In this document: positions 7,415 through 15,313 of the stretch, one piece after another
Layout of the letters: each line of letters starts with the position of its first letter
Position numbering within the stretch: the first letter of the stretch is position 1
Source of the DNA: Bradyrhizobium stylosanthis
GTDB taxonomy: Bacteria > Pseudomonadota > Alphaproteobacteria > Rhizobiales > Xanthobacteraceae
Reading direction: 5' to 3'
DNA length: 64,000 nucleotides
Assembly: GCF_001641335.1 (NCBI RefSeq)
Contig: NZ_LVEM01000003.1
Span: 307,209-371,208 of the forward strand
Notes under the pieces: model-generated
The model's database searches: none
What the model saw: the letters and a program-made list of their open reading frames with translations, nothing else
What the model was told of the DNA's origin: nothing
Position numbers and translations under genes: made by a program

Positions 7415-8629
7415 ATGACCAAATCATCGAAAGCAACAAGCCTCGAAATCCTCGCCTGCGATGCCGGCTGGAGAAACTACCATTTCGTCAAGCTGACGAC
7501 CGAGGACGGCGTGGTCGGTTGGAGCGAATTCGACGAGGGCTTTGGCTCGCCCGGCGTCGGCGCCGCGATCCAGCGTCTGTCCGCCCGCGTCATCGGCCAG
7601 AACGTCTTCCAGCATGAGCGCATCTATGCCGAGCTGTTCGCCGCCACCCGCCCGGCCGCCGGCGGCGTCGTGGCGCAGGCCCTCGGAGCCATCGAGAACG
7701 CGCTGCTCGACGCCAAGGCAAAGTGCCTCGGCGTGCCCTGCTACGAGCTCTTCGGCGGCAAGATCCGCGATCGTGTCCGGGTGTACTGGTCGCATTGCGC
7801 GACGTGGCGGATCAATCATCCCTCCTGGTACAAGCCGCCGATCGAAAGCCTCGACGGCGTCAAGGCGATGGGCCGCGAGGTGCGGGAGAAGAAATTCACT
7901 GCCCTCAAGACCAACATCTTCTCCTACGATGACGGCAAGCCGACCGGCTGGCGGCCCGGCTTCGGCTCACCCTTTGCGCCGGAGATCAACGTCGACCGCA
8001 AGATCCTGCGCGACCTGCGCATGCATCTGGAAGCGATCCGCGACGGCGCCGGCCCCGATGTCGACATCCTGCTCGACTGCAACTTCAACGCCAAGACCGA
8101 AGGCTATCTGAAGATCCTTCGCACCATCGCCGACCTCGACATGTTCTGGATCGAGATCGACAGCTTTAATCCGGAAGCGCTCGGCTATATCCGCAGGCAA
8201 AGCCCGCATCCGATCTCGTCCTGCGAGACGCTGCTGGGCTTGCGCGAATTCCTGCCCTATTTCCATCAACAGGCGATGGATGTCGCGATCATCGACACAC
8301 CCTGGAACGGCGTCTGGCAATCGATGAAGATCGCGGCCGCCGCCGAGGCGTTCGAGGTCAACGTCGCCCCGCATAATTTCTACGGCCATCTCTGCTCGAT
8401 GATGAACGCGCACTTCTGCGCCGCCGTACCGAACCTGCGCATCATGGAGATCGACATCGACCGGCTGTCCTGGGACCGCGAGCTCTTCACCCATGAGCCC
8501 GAGATCCAGAATGGCCATCTCGTCATTCCGGACCGGCCAGGCTGGGGCACCGAGCCGAACGAGGACGCATTGCGCGCGCACCCGCCGAGGACGAGCGGCG
8601 GGCTGCTCAACTACGGCCGCAAGGGCTGA
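7415..8629 (+). CDS. mandelate racemase/muconate-lactonizing (enolase superfamily) enzyme
   Basis: 404 residues; the ATG follows CAGGGAGCG. The N-terminal capping domain (about 1-125) is followed by the barrel. Visible active-site features are a Lys in 'ALKTNIF' (end of barrel strand 2), metal ligands Asp in 'LLDCNFN', Glu in 'WIEIDS' and Glu in 'SSCETL', and an Asp/His pair in 'IIDTPWNG' and 'VAPHNFYG'. These enzymes abstract an alpha-proton from a carboxylate, giving dehydration, racemisation or cycloisomerisation of sugar acids and related compounds. No transporter or partner enzyme is adjacent, so the substrate is unknown. Confidence 0.85.
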   Translation: MTKSSKATSLEILACDAGWRNYHFVKLTTEDGVVGWSEFDEGFGSPGVGAAIQRLSARVIGQNVFQHERIYAELFAATRPAAGGVVAQALGAIENALLDAKAKCLGVPCYELFGGKIRDRVRVYWSHCATWRINHPSWYKPPIESLDGVKAMGREVREKKFTALKTNIFSYDDGKPTGWRPGFGSPFAPEINVDRKILRDLRMHLEAIRDGAGPDVDILLDCNFNAKTEGYLKILRTIADLDMFWIEIDSFNPEALGYIRRQSPHPISSCETLLGLREFLPYFHQQAMDVAIIDTPWNGVWQSMKIAAAAEAFEVNVAPHNFYGHLCSMMNAHFCAAVPNLRIMEIDIDRLSWDRELFTHEPEIQNGHLVIPDRPGWGTEPNEDALRAHPPRTSGGLLNYGRKG

Positions 8630-8635
8630 CGGGGA

Positions 8636-8920
8636 TTACGGGGTCACGGGATTGACGGCCGGGGATGTCTTCGGCCCCGGTCGTGCCGGCTCGATCGGCG
8701 ACCTCGCATCGGTCGGAAGCACTGCAGCGCCGGCGGCGCGTGCGGCTTCTCCCGTCGTCGCATACATCGCGATATGGGCCGGCTGTGTCTTGGCGCGGCT
8801 CCACGGGCCGTGGTCGACGATCAGCATGGCTGCAATCGTCAAGCCGGCCACGATGAGCGCAATCACGCCGGGATGTCGGAGCGCCGTGGAGATGGAGTTC
8901 GCGAAACGATCGGTCGTCAT
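8636..8920 (-). CDS. single-span membrane protein with Ala/Pro-rich tail
   Basis: 94 residues. A short cytosolic N-terminus (MTTDRFANSISTALRHP) is followed by one hydrophobic helix 'GVIALIVAGLTIAAMLIV' and an Ala/Pro-rich periplasmic tail. It ends seven bases from the convergent enolase-superfamily gene. No family is recognised. Confidence 0.55.
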   Translation of the reverse strand: MTTDRFANSISTALRHPGVIALIVAGLTIAAMLIVDHGPWSRAKTQPAHIAMYATTGEAARAAGAAVLPTDARSPIEPARPGPKTSPAVNPVTP

Positions 8921-8993
8921 GAGGGGTCCGCTATTTTCCTATCGCAGGTTAAGTCAAATGCGCCCCTCAGAGTTCCCCGCTCAGTTCAAGCAA

Positions 8994-9015
8994 GTTCCGC
9001 GCCACCGCGCGGAAC
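8994..9015 (-). terminator. terminator hairpin after the sulfite dehydrogenase pair
   Basis: A perfect 9-bp stem (8994-9002 with 9007-9015), 4-base loop, starts 10 bases past the stop of the cytochrome gene. On the minus strand it is followed by TTGCTTGAA. It probably ends the soxC-cytochrome transcript. Confidence 0.6.
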
Positions 9016-9024
9016 CTGCTCCGT

Positions 9025-9567
9025 TCATCTCTTCACATCCGGGCGAGCATCGCCGACGAATCTGTCGCGGTTCGGCATCTTCACGGCCGCCAGCGACTTC
9101 GCGTCGAGAATCGCATCCGCTCCCACCAGTCCGTTCAGGTTCAGGATGAAGGCGGATACTGCATAGACATCCTCATTGCTCAGCGACTGTGGCGCGTTCT
9201 GCGGCATGGCGCGACGGATGTAGTCGAACAATGTCGGTGCATAGGGCCAATAGCTGCCAACAGTTCGGATCGGCTTTGGCGTTCCGATCGTGCCCTGCCC
9301 GCCGGCAAGCCGATCGCCCAGACCGCCCTCGCCTTTCTCGCCGTGGCACGAGGCACATTGTTGAGCGTACACCTCGCGTCCATGGCTGACCGAACCGCTT
9401 CCTTCAGGCAGATTGCTGCCGTCGCGGCCGATATCGATATTCCACCCCGCAATCTCGGCGGCTGTCGCCGCTCGCCCGATGCCGTACGGACTCTGCGCCT
9501 GCGCTTCATTCGAGAAGGCCAACAGCGCGATTGCGACGGTGATCCCGCAGGTCTCAAGCCAGCGCAT
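9025..9567 (-). CDS. periplasmic monohaem cytochrome c of sulfite dehydrogenase
   Basis: 180 residues with a Sec signal peptide (MRWLETCGITVAIALLAFSN...EAQAQ). One haem-binding CASCH motif lies near residue 72, and a probable axial Met is in 'IRRAMPQNAP'. The gene overlaps the 3' end of the SoxC-like gene by 14 bases, so the two are almost certainly one unit. The cytochrome would take electrons from the molybdenum subunit and pass them to the respiratory chain. SoxD of complete Sox systems is about twice as long and dihaem; the short single-haem form here resembles the stand-alone sulfite dehydrogenase type. Confidence 0.85.
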   Translation of the reverse strand: MRWLETCGITVAIALLAFSNEAQAQSPYGIGRAATAAEIAGWNIDIGRDGSNLPEGSGSVSHGREVYAQQCASCHGEKGEGGLGDRLAGGQGTIGTPKPIRTVGSYWPYAPTLFDYIRRAMPQNAPQSLSNEDVYAVSAFILNLNGLVGADAILDAKSLAAVKMPNRDRFVGDARPDVKR

Positions 9568-10825
9568 TGGTCACCTCGCCAGTGTCAGCGACGCGCCAGG
9601 GCCAGATCGCGTTGTTGTGGTAGAAATAGTTCTCTCCGCGCACGGCGAGCAACTCGGCCAGCGTCGGCTGCACGTAGCCGGTCTCGTCAATGGCGCGGCT
9701 CTGGATCACGGCGGGCTTGCCGTCCCATTGCCACGGCAGGCGGAAGCGCGTCAGGGCACGCGTCAGAACCGGCTCCTGCAAGCGGGCGTCCTGCCAGCTC
9801 TTCCCATCGTCAACGGACACCTCGACGCGCGCGATCTTGCCGTGCCCGCTCCAGGCGATCCCCGTGATCTCGTGAAAGCCCGGCGCGCTCAGGCGCTGAC
9901 CGCCGGACGGACGGGTGATGATCGATTTCGCCTCCATGTAGAAGGAGAACTCGCGCGCCGTGCCGTCGGGCAGGAGGTCGGTGTATTTCGAAGTTTCCTC
10001 GCGCGAGTAAACCGGCTCCGTGGTCACGTGCAGGCGACGCAGCCATTTCACGCTCATATTGCCTTCGAAACCCGGTAGGAACAGCCGCAGCGGATAACCT
10101 TGCTGCGGACGGAGCCGTTCGCCGTTCTGGCTGTAGACCAGCATCGCATCCTCGAGACATTTTTCGATCGGGATGCTTCGCGTCAGCGCGGCAGCGTCGG
10201 CCCCTTCCGCGACCACCCATTTGGCTTCGGGCTTCAGCCCGGCCTCCTGAAGCACCAGCTTCAGGCTGACGCCGGTCCACTCGGCGCAACTCACGAGGCC
10301 GACGAGATCTGATGCCGTCTTGCCATAGGGCTTGCTGTAACCGGGATTGCCGGAGCATTCGAGGAAGTGGATACGCGACTCCGATGGGAAGCGCCGGAGA
10401 TCGTCCACCGTGAAGGTCAGGGGGCGTTCGACCAGCCCGTGCAGCATCAGTCGGTGCTGCGCGGGGTCGATGGCTGGGACACCGCCATGATGCCGTTCGT
10501 AGAACAGCCCGTTCGGCGTGATGATGCCGTCGAGCTCCTGCAAGGGCGTCCTGCTGGCCGCGGAGATGTATTGCTTGAGAGTCTTCGAGATGTTCCTGAC
10601 GACGCCCTTCTCGAACGGTGACGGCGTGCCATAGGGCTGGCCTCCCGTCGGCTCACCCGGCACCTTCATCCATTCGGGAACGTTGGGCGGAAGATTGTCC
10701 GCCTCTGCGGCAACGGAAGCGCCCGCGCCGAGAACGACACCTCCCGCCGCTGCGGTGCCCGCTGTCAGGAAGCGGCGGCGTGTGGTCGACACGGAATCAT
10801 TGTCTGGATCTGTCGTGCTGCTCAT
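9554..10825 (-). CDS. soxC: sulfite dehydrogenase, molybdopterin subunit (SoxC-like)
   Basis: 423 residues. A Tat signal (STTRRRFLTAGTAAAGG) directs export of the folded molybdoenzyme. The sulfite-oxidase fold follows: the Mo-ligating Cys sits in 'HFLECSGNPG' (about 157), the substrate pocket in 'SIPIEKCLED...GYPLRLFLPGFEGN', and a C-terminal Ig-like dimerisation domain ends 'NNAIWPWRV'. It oxidises sulfite (free or carrier-bound) in the periplasm. No soxXYZAB genes are in the window, so it probably detoxifies or respires sulfite on its own with the downstream cytochrome. An 11-bp dyad lies 83 bases upstream (10908-10933). Confidence 0.88.
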   Translation of the reverse strand: MSSTTDPDNDSVSTTRRRFLTAGTAAAGGVVLGAGASVAAEADNLPPNVPEWMKVPGEPTGGQPYGTPSPFEKGVVRNISKTLKQYISAASRTPLQELDGIITPNGLFYERHHGGVPAIDPAQHRLMLHGLVERPLTFTVDDLRRFPSESRIHFLECSGNPGYSKPYGKTASDLVGLVSCAEWTGVSLKLVLQEAGLKPEAKWVVAEGADAAALTRSIPIEKCLEDAMLVYSQNGERLRPQQGYPLRLFLPGFEGNMSVKWLRRLHVTTEPVYSREETSKYTDLLPDGTAREFSFYMEAKSIITRPSGGQRLSAPGFHEITGIAWSGHGKIARVEVSVDDGKSWQDARLQEPVLTRALTRFRLPWQWDGKPAVIQSRAIDETGYVQPTLAELLAVRGENYFYHNNAIWPWRVADTGEVTNALA

Positions 10826-10907
10826 GGCGGCCCCTCGGCTGGCGCTGAGCCTTCATGAAACAGTCCGGCGGCGGCATTTGCAATTCGCCTCCGTTTCAAA
10901 AGCAGGC

Positions 10908-10933
10908 GATTTGGATCAGGGCTGATCTAAATC
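10908..10933. promoter_or_regulatory. dyad upstream of soxC, possible operator
   Basis: GATTTGGATCA, four bases, TGATCTAAATC form an 11-bp inverted repeat with one mismatch. It sits between the soxC start and the end of the arginase gene, both on the minus strand. There is no T-run, so it reads as a regulator-binding site for soxC rather than a terminator of arginase. Confidence 0.45.
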
Positions 10934-10990
10934 GGACGGCCGCGAGAGCAGTTCCTTTCCTTGCATCGCACAAACATCGGCCGCACCGAT

Positions 10991-11968
10991 TCATTCGCCC
11001 GGAGCGATCGCGTTGCTCGGCGTCGGGCGATCGGTGATCTGCTGGCCGAACAGGCTGCCGATCAACTCGACCGCGGTGCGCGCGGTCCGGCCGCGTTCGT
11101 CCAGGAAGGGATTGAGCTCGACGATGTCAACCGATCCCACCACGCCGGAATCGTGCAGCAGCTCCATGATCAGATGCGCCTCACGATAGGTCGCCCCGCC
11201 CGGCACGGTCGTGCCGACGCCCGGCGCAACGCAGGGATCGAGGAAGTCGACGTCGAAACTGACATGAAGCACGCCGTTGCATGCCTTGACGCGCTCGATG
11301 ACACGCCGGATCAGCACCGCGACACCGAATTCGTCGATCTGCCGCATGTCGACGACCCTGATCCGGCGCGAGCGCATCAGCTCCTTTTCGAGCTTGTCGA
11401 TCGAACGCGCGCCGAACAGGTCGAGCCTGTCAGGGTGAATCGACGCGCGCGGGTCATCGCCGAGCAGACCGTCGAGGCCCGGCTCGCCGCACAGAAAGGC
11501 CGCCGACATGCCGTGCATGTTCGCCGTGATCGTCGTCTCCGGCGTATTGTAATCGGCATGCGCGTCCAGCCAGAGCACGAACAGCTCACGTCCGCGCTCC
11601 TGCCAGTGGCGCGCCATGGCATTGACCGAGCCCATCGACAGGGTGTGATCACCACCGAGGAAGATCGGCAGCGCACCGGTGCTCGCGATCTCATAGCCTC
11701 GCCGGCTCAGCACGCGCGTCCAGCGCTGGATTTCGCGGTAGTGATTGGCTTTTTCCGGCGGCCTGTCGGCGAGGTCGCCGACCTCGGCCACGGAGAGATC
11801 GCCGTAATCGACGACTTCGAGATCCAGGCTCTCGAGCAGTGTCGCAAGGCCCGCGGTACGCAGCGCCGCGGGCCCCATCAGTGTGCCGCGCTGCGAGGCG
11901 CCCATGTCGATGGGAGCACCGAGCAAGGCGATACGCCGGGCTCGATCCGTCATGGTCCGATCGGTCAC
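10991..11968 (-). CDS. rocF: arginase
   Basis: 325 residues; a GTG start at 11968 lies six bases after AGGAG, and an ATG at 11953 is the alternative. The binuclear Mn site is complete: 'GGDHTLSMGS' (His), 'LDAHADYNT' (Asp-x-His-x-Asp) and 'SFDVDFLDP' (Asp-x-Asp). The substrate-binding 'NMHGM' loop is present, where classical arginases have N-x-H-G-M. It hydrolyses L-arginine to ornithine and urea in the cytosol, releasing nitrogen. No ornithine cyclodeaminase or urease is next to it. Confidence 0.9.
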   Translation of the reverse strand: MTDRTMTDRARRIALLGAPIDMGASQRGTLMGPAALRTAGLATLLESLDLEVVDYGDLSVAEVGDLADRPPEKANHYREIQRWTRVLSRRGYEIASTGALPIFLGGDHTLSMGSVNAMARHWQERGRELFVLWLDAHADYNTPETTITANMHGMSAAFLCGEPGLDGLLGDDPRASIHPDRLDLFGARSIDKLEKELMRSRRIRVVDMRQIDEFGVAVLIRRVIERVKACNGVLHVSFDVDFLDPCVAPGVGTTVPGGATYREAHLIMELLHDSGVVGSVDIVELNPFLDERGRTARTAVELIGSLFGQQITDRPTPSNAIAPGE

Positions 11969-12120
11969 GGCCGTCTCCTGAGATCAGCAATGCTGCGCCA
12001 GCCTAACAGAGATTCGCATCCGTCGTTTCACGGGGATCGCTGCCCCCCGTCCGGAACAAAATCCCGCCCGCCGAATTGCCCATTCATGGCCGGCACCCGC
12101 CGTCAAATCACGGCGCCTGT

Positions 12121-12185
12121 CGCGGATAGCCAAAGGTCGTCAGACCCGCTGTTCAAAACGAGCGCTCGCGCGGATAGCCAAAGGT
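12121..12185. repeat. 17-bp direct repeat pair
   Basis: CGCGGATAGCCAAAGGT occurs at 12121-12137 and again at 12169-12185, start to start 48 bp. The pair lies just upstream of the small gene at 12225. It may be a tandem regulator site or a remnant of a small duplication. Confidence 0.5.
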
Positions 12186-12224
12186 GCCGGCCTCCATCCA
12201 TCGTCGGTTTCGGAGGTCGCAAGC

Positions 12225-12485
12225 TTGAGCACGGAAATACCGCAGCCCAATCCCCAGCCCGGCGTCGCCGAGCGCGCCATCGATGCAGCGACCGACGTAT
12301 CCCGCACGATCGGCGAGGTCGCCGGAGGCCTGCACGCCGCCGTCGACCGCCTCACCTTGGCGATCGAGGAAGCGCGCAAGCCCGGCCGACCGCTGTCGAC
12401 CGTCGCCGCGATCACGCGCGAAGCGCCTCTGGCGAGCCTCTTTGTGGCCTTTCTGTTCGGCGTTGCGGTGGCGCGCCGGCGCTAG
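12225..12485 (+). CDS. small helical protein with C-terminal membrane anchor
   Basis: 86 residues from a TTG start eight bases after GGAGGT. The N-terminus is Pro/Gln-rich, the middle is an amphipathic helix (ATDVSRTIGEVAGGLHAAVD), and the end is one hydrophobic span 'ASLFVAFLFGVAVARRR'. The helix plus terminal GVAVARRR span resembles the DUF883/ElaB-YqjD type of ribosome- or membrane-associated small proteins. That assignment is by architecture only. Confidence 0.6.
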   Translation: MSTEIPQPNPQPGVAERAIDAATDVSRTIGEVAGGLHAAVDRLTLAIEEARKPGRPLSTVAAITREAPLASLFVAFLFGVAVARRR

Positions 12486-12509
12486 CGAGCTTGCCGGACA
12501 GCCGGCGAA

Positions 12510-15251
12510 CTAGGCGGCGCTGACCGCGACCTGCCCGGCCGCCAGGAACTGCCGGTCGAATGCGTCCGCCGGCATTGGACGCCCAAAGAAATATCCCTGC
12601 CCTTCCTCGCACCCCATGCTGACGAGGAAGTCGGCCGTGGCCCGGTTCTCGATGCCTTCGGCCACGACCGAGAGCCCGAGCTGTTTGCTGAGGCCGATGG
12701 TCGAGCCGACGATCGCGGCGTCGTCGGAATCGGCGAGCAGATCGAGCACGAAGGACCGATCGATCTTGAGGCCGTCGAGCGGAAACTTCTTCAGATAGCT
12801 GAGGCTGGCATAGCCGGTGCCGAAGTCGTCGAACAGGACACGCACGCCGAGCTGCTGGATCCGCTTGAACATATCCAGCACGCGGCCTTCGTCGTGCAGC
12901 AGGATGTCTTCGGTGACCTCGAGCTCGAGCAGCGACGGTGTCAATCCCGTCGCTTCGAGCAGCGCCGCAACCGAATGCGCGAGATCGCCGTCATCGAGCT
13001 GCGACGGCGAAAGGTTGATGGCGACGCGCACGCTGTTGCCGGACAATTCCCAGGCACGCGCCTGCCGGCAGGCGGTCTCCATCACCCAGCTCGCGATCCG
13101 CTCTGACAGTGCCGAGGTGTTGACCACCGGCATGAACTCACCCGGCGAGACATAGCCGCGCACGGGATGGCGCCAACGGATCAGCGCTTCGGCGCCGACC
13201 AGGCTGCCGTCGACCAGGCGGACCTGGGGCTGGTAGAACAGCTCGAACTCGCCGCGATCCGCAGCGATCGCCAATTCGCTCTCCAGCCTCAGGCGGTTTT
13301 CCAGCTCCTGCCGGATCGCACTCTCGAAGATCACGTGGCTGCCCCGCCGAGTCGCTTTCGTGCGGCTCAGCGCCAGATGGGCGTTGCTCAGGAGATCGTC
13401 GGCATTCTGTCCGCCGTCGGGATAGAGCGCAACGCCGATGCTGATCCGGACCCGATGCTGACGTGTGCCGGTCACGAGCGGCGCTTCGAACGCGCGCGCG
13501 ATGCGCTCGGCGAATTCCGCGATCGGCTCGCCTGCTTCCGTGCCGTCGAGCGCGAGGGCGAATTCGTCGCCGCTGAGACGGGCGACGATCGCCTTGCCAT
13601 CGACTTCGTTGCGGAGACGCTCGGCGACGGCCCGCAGCACGAGATCGCCGGCCGAATGTCCAAGCATGTCGTTGATCTGCTGGAATCCATCGAGCCCCAG
13701 CACGAGCAGTGCGACGTCGGAAGACCGGCGCTCCGCCGCAGCAATCAGACTGGCGAGGCCGGCATGCAGCATGTTGCGGTTGGCAAGGCCCGTCAGTGCG
13801 TCGTGTTCGGCCAGATACCTGACGCGTTCGGCTTCGCGCTTGCGGACCGAGATGTCGCGCAGGATTGCGCCGTATTGGAAGCCATCCGTTCCCTGCCAGC
13901 CTGAGAAGCTCGCCTCGACGGGAAAGGTCTCGCCATTCTTGCGCCGGCCTTCGAACTCGACGACGACGGCCCCGCCCGGGACCAAAAGCGCCTGGCGGGC
14001 GGCGTCGCCCATGGACGGCCGCGCCTCGCCGTTCGCCGGCACGGCACAGAGCGTTTCGAAGGGGCGGCCGATGATCTCGGCCGGCATATAGCCGAAGATC
14101 GCGCTCGCGCCGGGATTCCAGACCGTGATGCGGTGGTCCGCGTCGGTGCAGACGAGACCATCGCCGAGCGACATCGCGATGCGATGAAAGCGGCTCTCGG
14201 CGATGCGTCCCAACAGGCTGCGGAAATCGATCTCGTCGAGCGCAATCGCGGTCAGATAGGCGATGATCGCAATGTGGAACAGCGAGGTGTCGATGACCAG
14301 GGGCCATCTTGCCTGGACGAAAGCCGCGGTCAGTTCGACGGCCGCGCCGGCCGCGACAAGGATTGCAACGCGAAGTCCCGGCGCGAGGCGGCGCCACGAA
14401 TACATCATCATCAGACAGATTGCGGCGAGGCCCAGCACCATGCCGATGTCGGAGGTCCAGCGCAGCGTCCGATTTTGCAGGATCGATTCCGCCGCCAGCG
14501 CCTGGAGAACCGGCCCCGAGATGATGCCGCCATTGGGAACGCTGAAGCGGTCGCCGAGTTCGAGCGCCGTGGCACCGATGATGATCTTCTTGTCCCGGAG
14601 CTTGTCGAGGGTCGCGGTATCGCCGCGCAGCACGTCGACATAGGAGACGCGCGGTATGGACGCCGCGCGGATGCCGAAATCGATCAGGAACGGCGGCCGC
14701 CGGCCGGCGTCCTGTCCGGCGAGCACGACGGCCATCGACGGGACCAAGGCATCGCCGAATTTCTCACCGAACGGATAACGACGGACAAGCCCGTCGGATT
14801 CGACCGCGACATTGACCAGGGCGGGCCACGACTGGTTGCTGAACGGCTTCAGCGGGCGATTGACGTGAACCGCACCGCCGTTCGGCGTCGCCTGCTTGAA
14901 GGACGGCAGGATCGTCGAGCCGCCGACATCGCGAAGCGCCTTGACGAAGGCCTCGTCTGAGGCCGGATCCGACGGCGTGCTGAAATCGACGTCGAAGGCG
15001 ACGTCCTGCGCACCCGCCGCCTCGAGCCTGTGCAACAGTTCGGCGTGGAACCGGCGCGGCCAGGGCCACACCCCGATCTGTTCGATCGAGGGCGCGTCGA
15101 TGGCGACGACGACGACATTGCCGCTTGCCGCCCGCGACTGCCAGGCGAACCGCAGATCGGTGAGCGCATTGCGAAGCGAGGCGTGCCATCCGGTGGACAG
15201 CACGACGGCAAGCGCGATCGCGACGAGAATATGCGGCCGATAGCGTTTCAC
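12510..15251 (-). CDS. CHASE2-PAS-GGDEF-EAL c-di-GMP signalling protein
   Basis: 913 residues from the GTG at 15251, preceded by AGGGGAGC; a longer frame to 15341 lacks support. Order: one N-terminal membrane span; periplasmic CHASE2 sensor (about 30-280); three membrane spans (about 285-365); PAS (about 375-480, 'DADHRITVWNPGASAIFGY'); GGDEF (about 495-650); EAL (about 665-905). The diguanylate cyclase signature reads SGDEF ('RLSGDEFALAL'). The EAL side is complete: EALIRW, 'ELEVTED', DDFGTG and 'VVAEGIE'. It is therefore likely an active phosphodiesterase whose GGDEF domain may be active or regulatory. The FecR-domain gene lies 62 bases upstream on the same strand. Confidence 0.88.
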   Translation of the reverse strand: MKRYRPHILVAIALAVVLSTGWHASLRNALTDLRFAWQSRAASGNVVVVAIDAPSIEQIGVWPWPRRFHAELLHRLEAAGAQDVAFDVDFSTPSDPASDEAFVKALRDVGGSTILPSFKQATPNGGAVHVNRPLKPFSNQSWPALVNVAVESDGLVRRYPFGEKFGDALVPSMAVVLAGQDAGRRPPFLIDFGIRAASIPRVSYVDVLRGDTATLDKLRDKKIIIGATALELGDRFSVPNGGIISGPVLQALAAESILQNRTLRWTSDIGMVLGLAAICLMMMYSWRRLAPGLRVAILVAAGAAVELTAAFVQARWPLVIDTSLFHIAIIAYLTAIALDEIDFRSLLGRIAESRFHRIAMSLGDGLVCTDADHRITVWNPGASAIFGYMPAEIIGRPFETLCAVPANGEARPSMGDAARQALLVPGGAVVVEFEGRRKNGETFPVEASFSGWQGTDGFQYGAILRDISVRKREAERVRYLAEHDALTGLANRNMLHAGLASLIAAAERRSSDVALLVLGLDGFQQINDMLGHSAGDLVLRAVAERLRNEVDGKAIVARLSGDEFALALDGTEAGEPIAEFAERIARAFEAPLVTGTRQHRVRISIGVALYPDGGQNADDLLSNAHLALSRTKATRRGSHVIFESAIRQELENRLRLESELAIAADRGEFELFYQPQVRLVDGSLVGAEALIRWRHPVRGYVSPGEFMPVVNTSALSERIASWVMETACRQARAWELSGNSVRVAINLSPSQLDDGDLAHSVAALLEATGLTPSLLELEVTEDILLHDEGRVLDMFKRIQQLGVRVLFDDFGTGYASLSYLKKFPLDGLKIDRSFVLDLLADSDDAAIVGSTIGLSKQLGLSVVAEGIENRATADFLVSMGCEEGQGYFFGRPMPADAFDRQFLAAGQVAVSAA

Positions 15252-15313
15252 TTTTGCTCCCCTGCACCGGCGATGCTTGCCGCCGAGTGCGCCCCTATGC
15301 CGAGTGCACGGTC

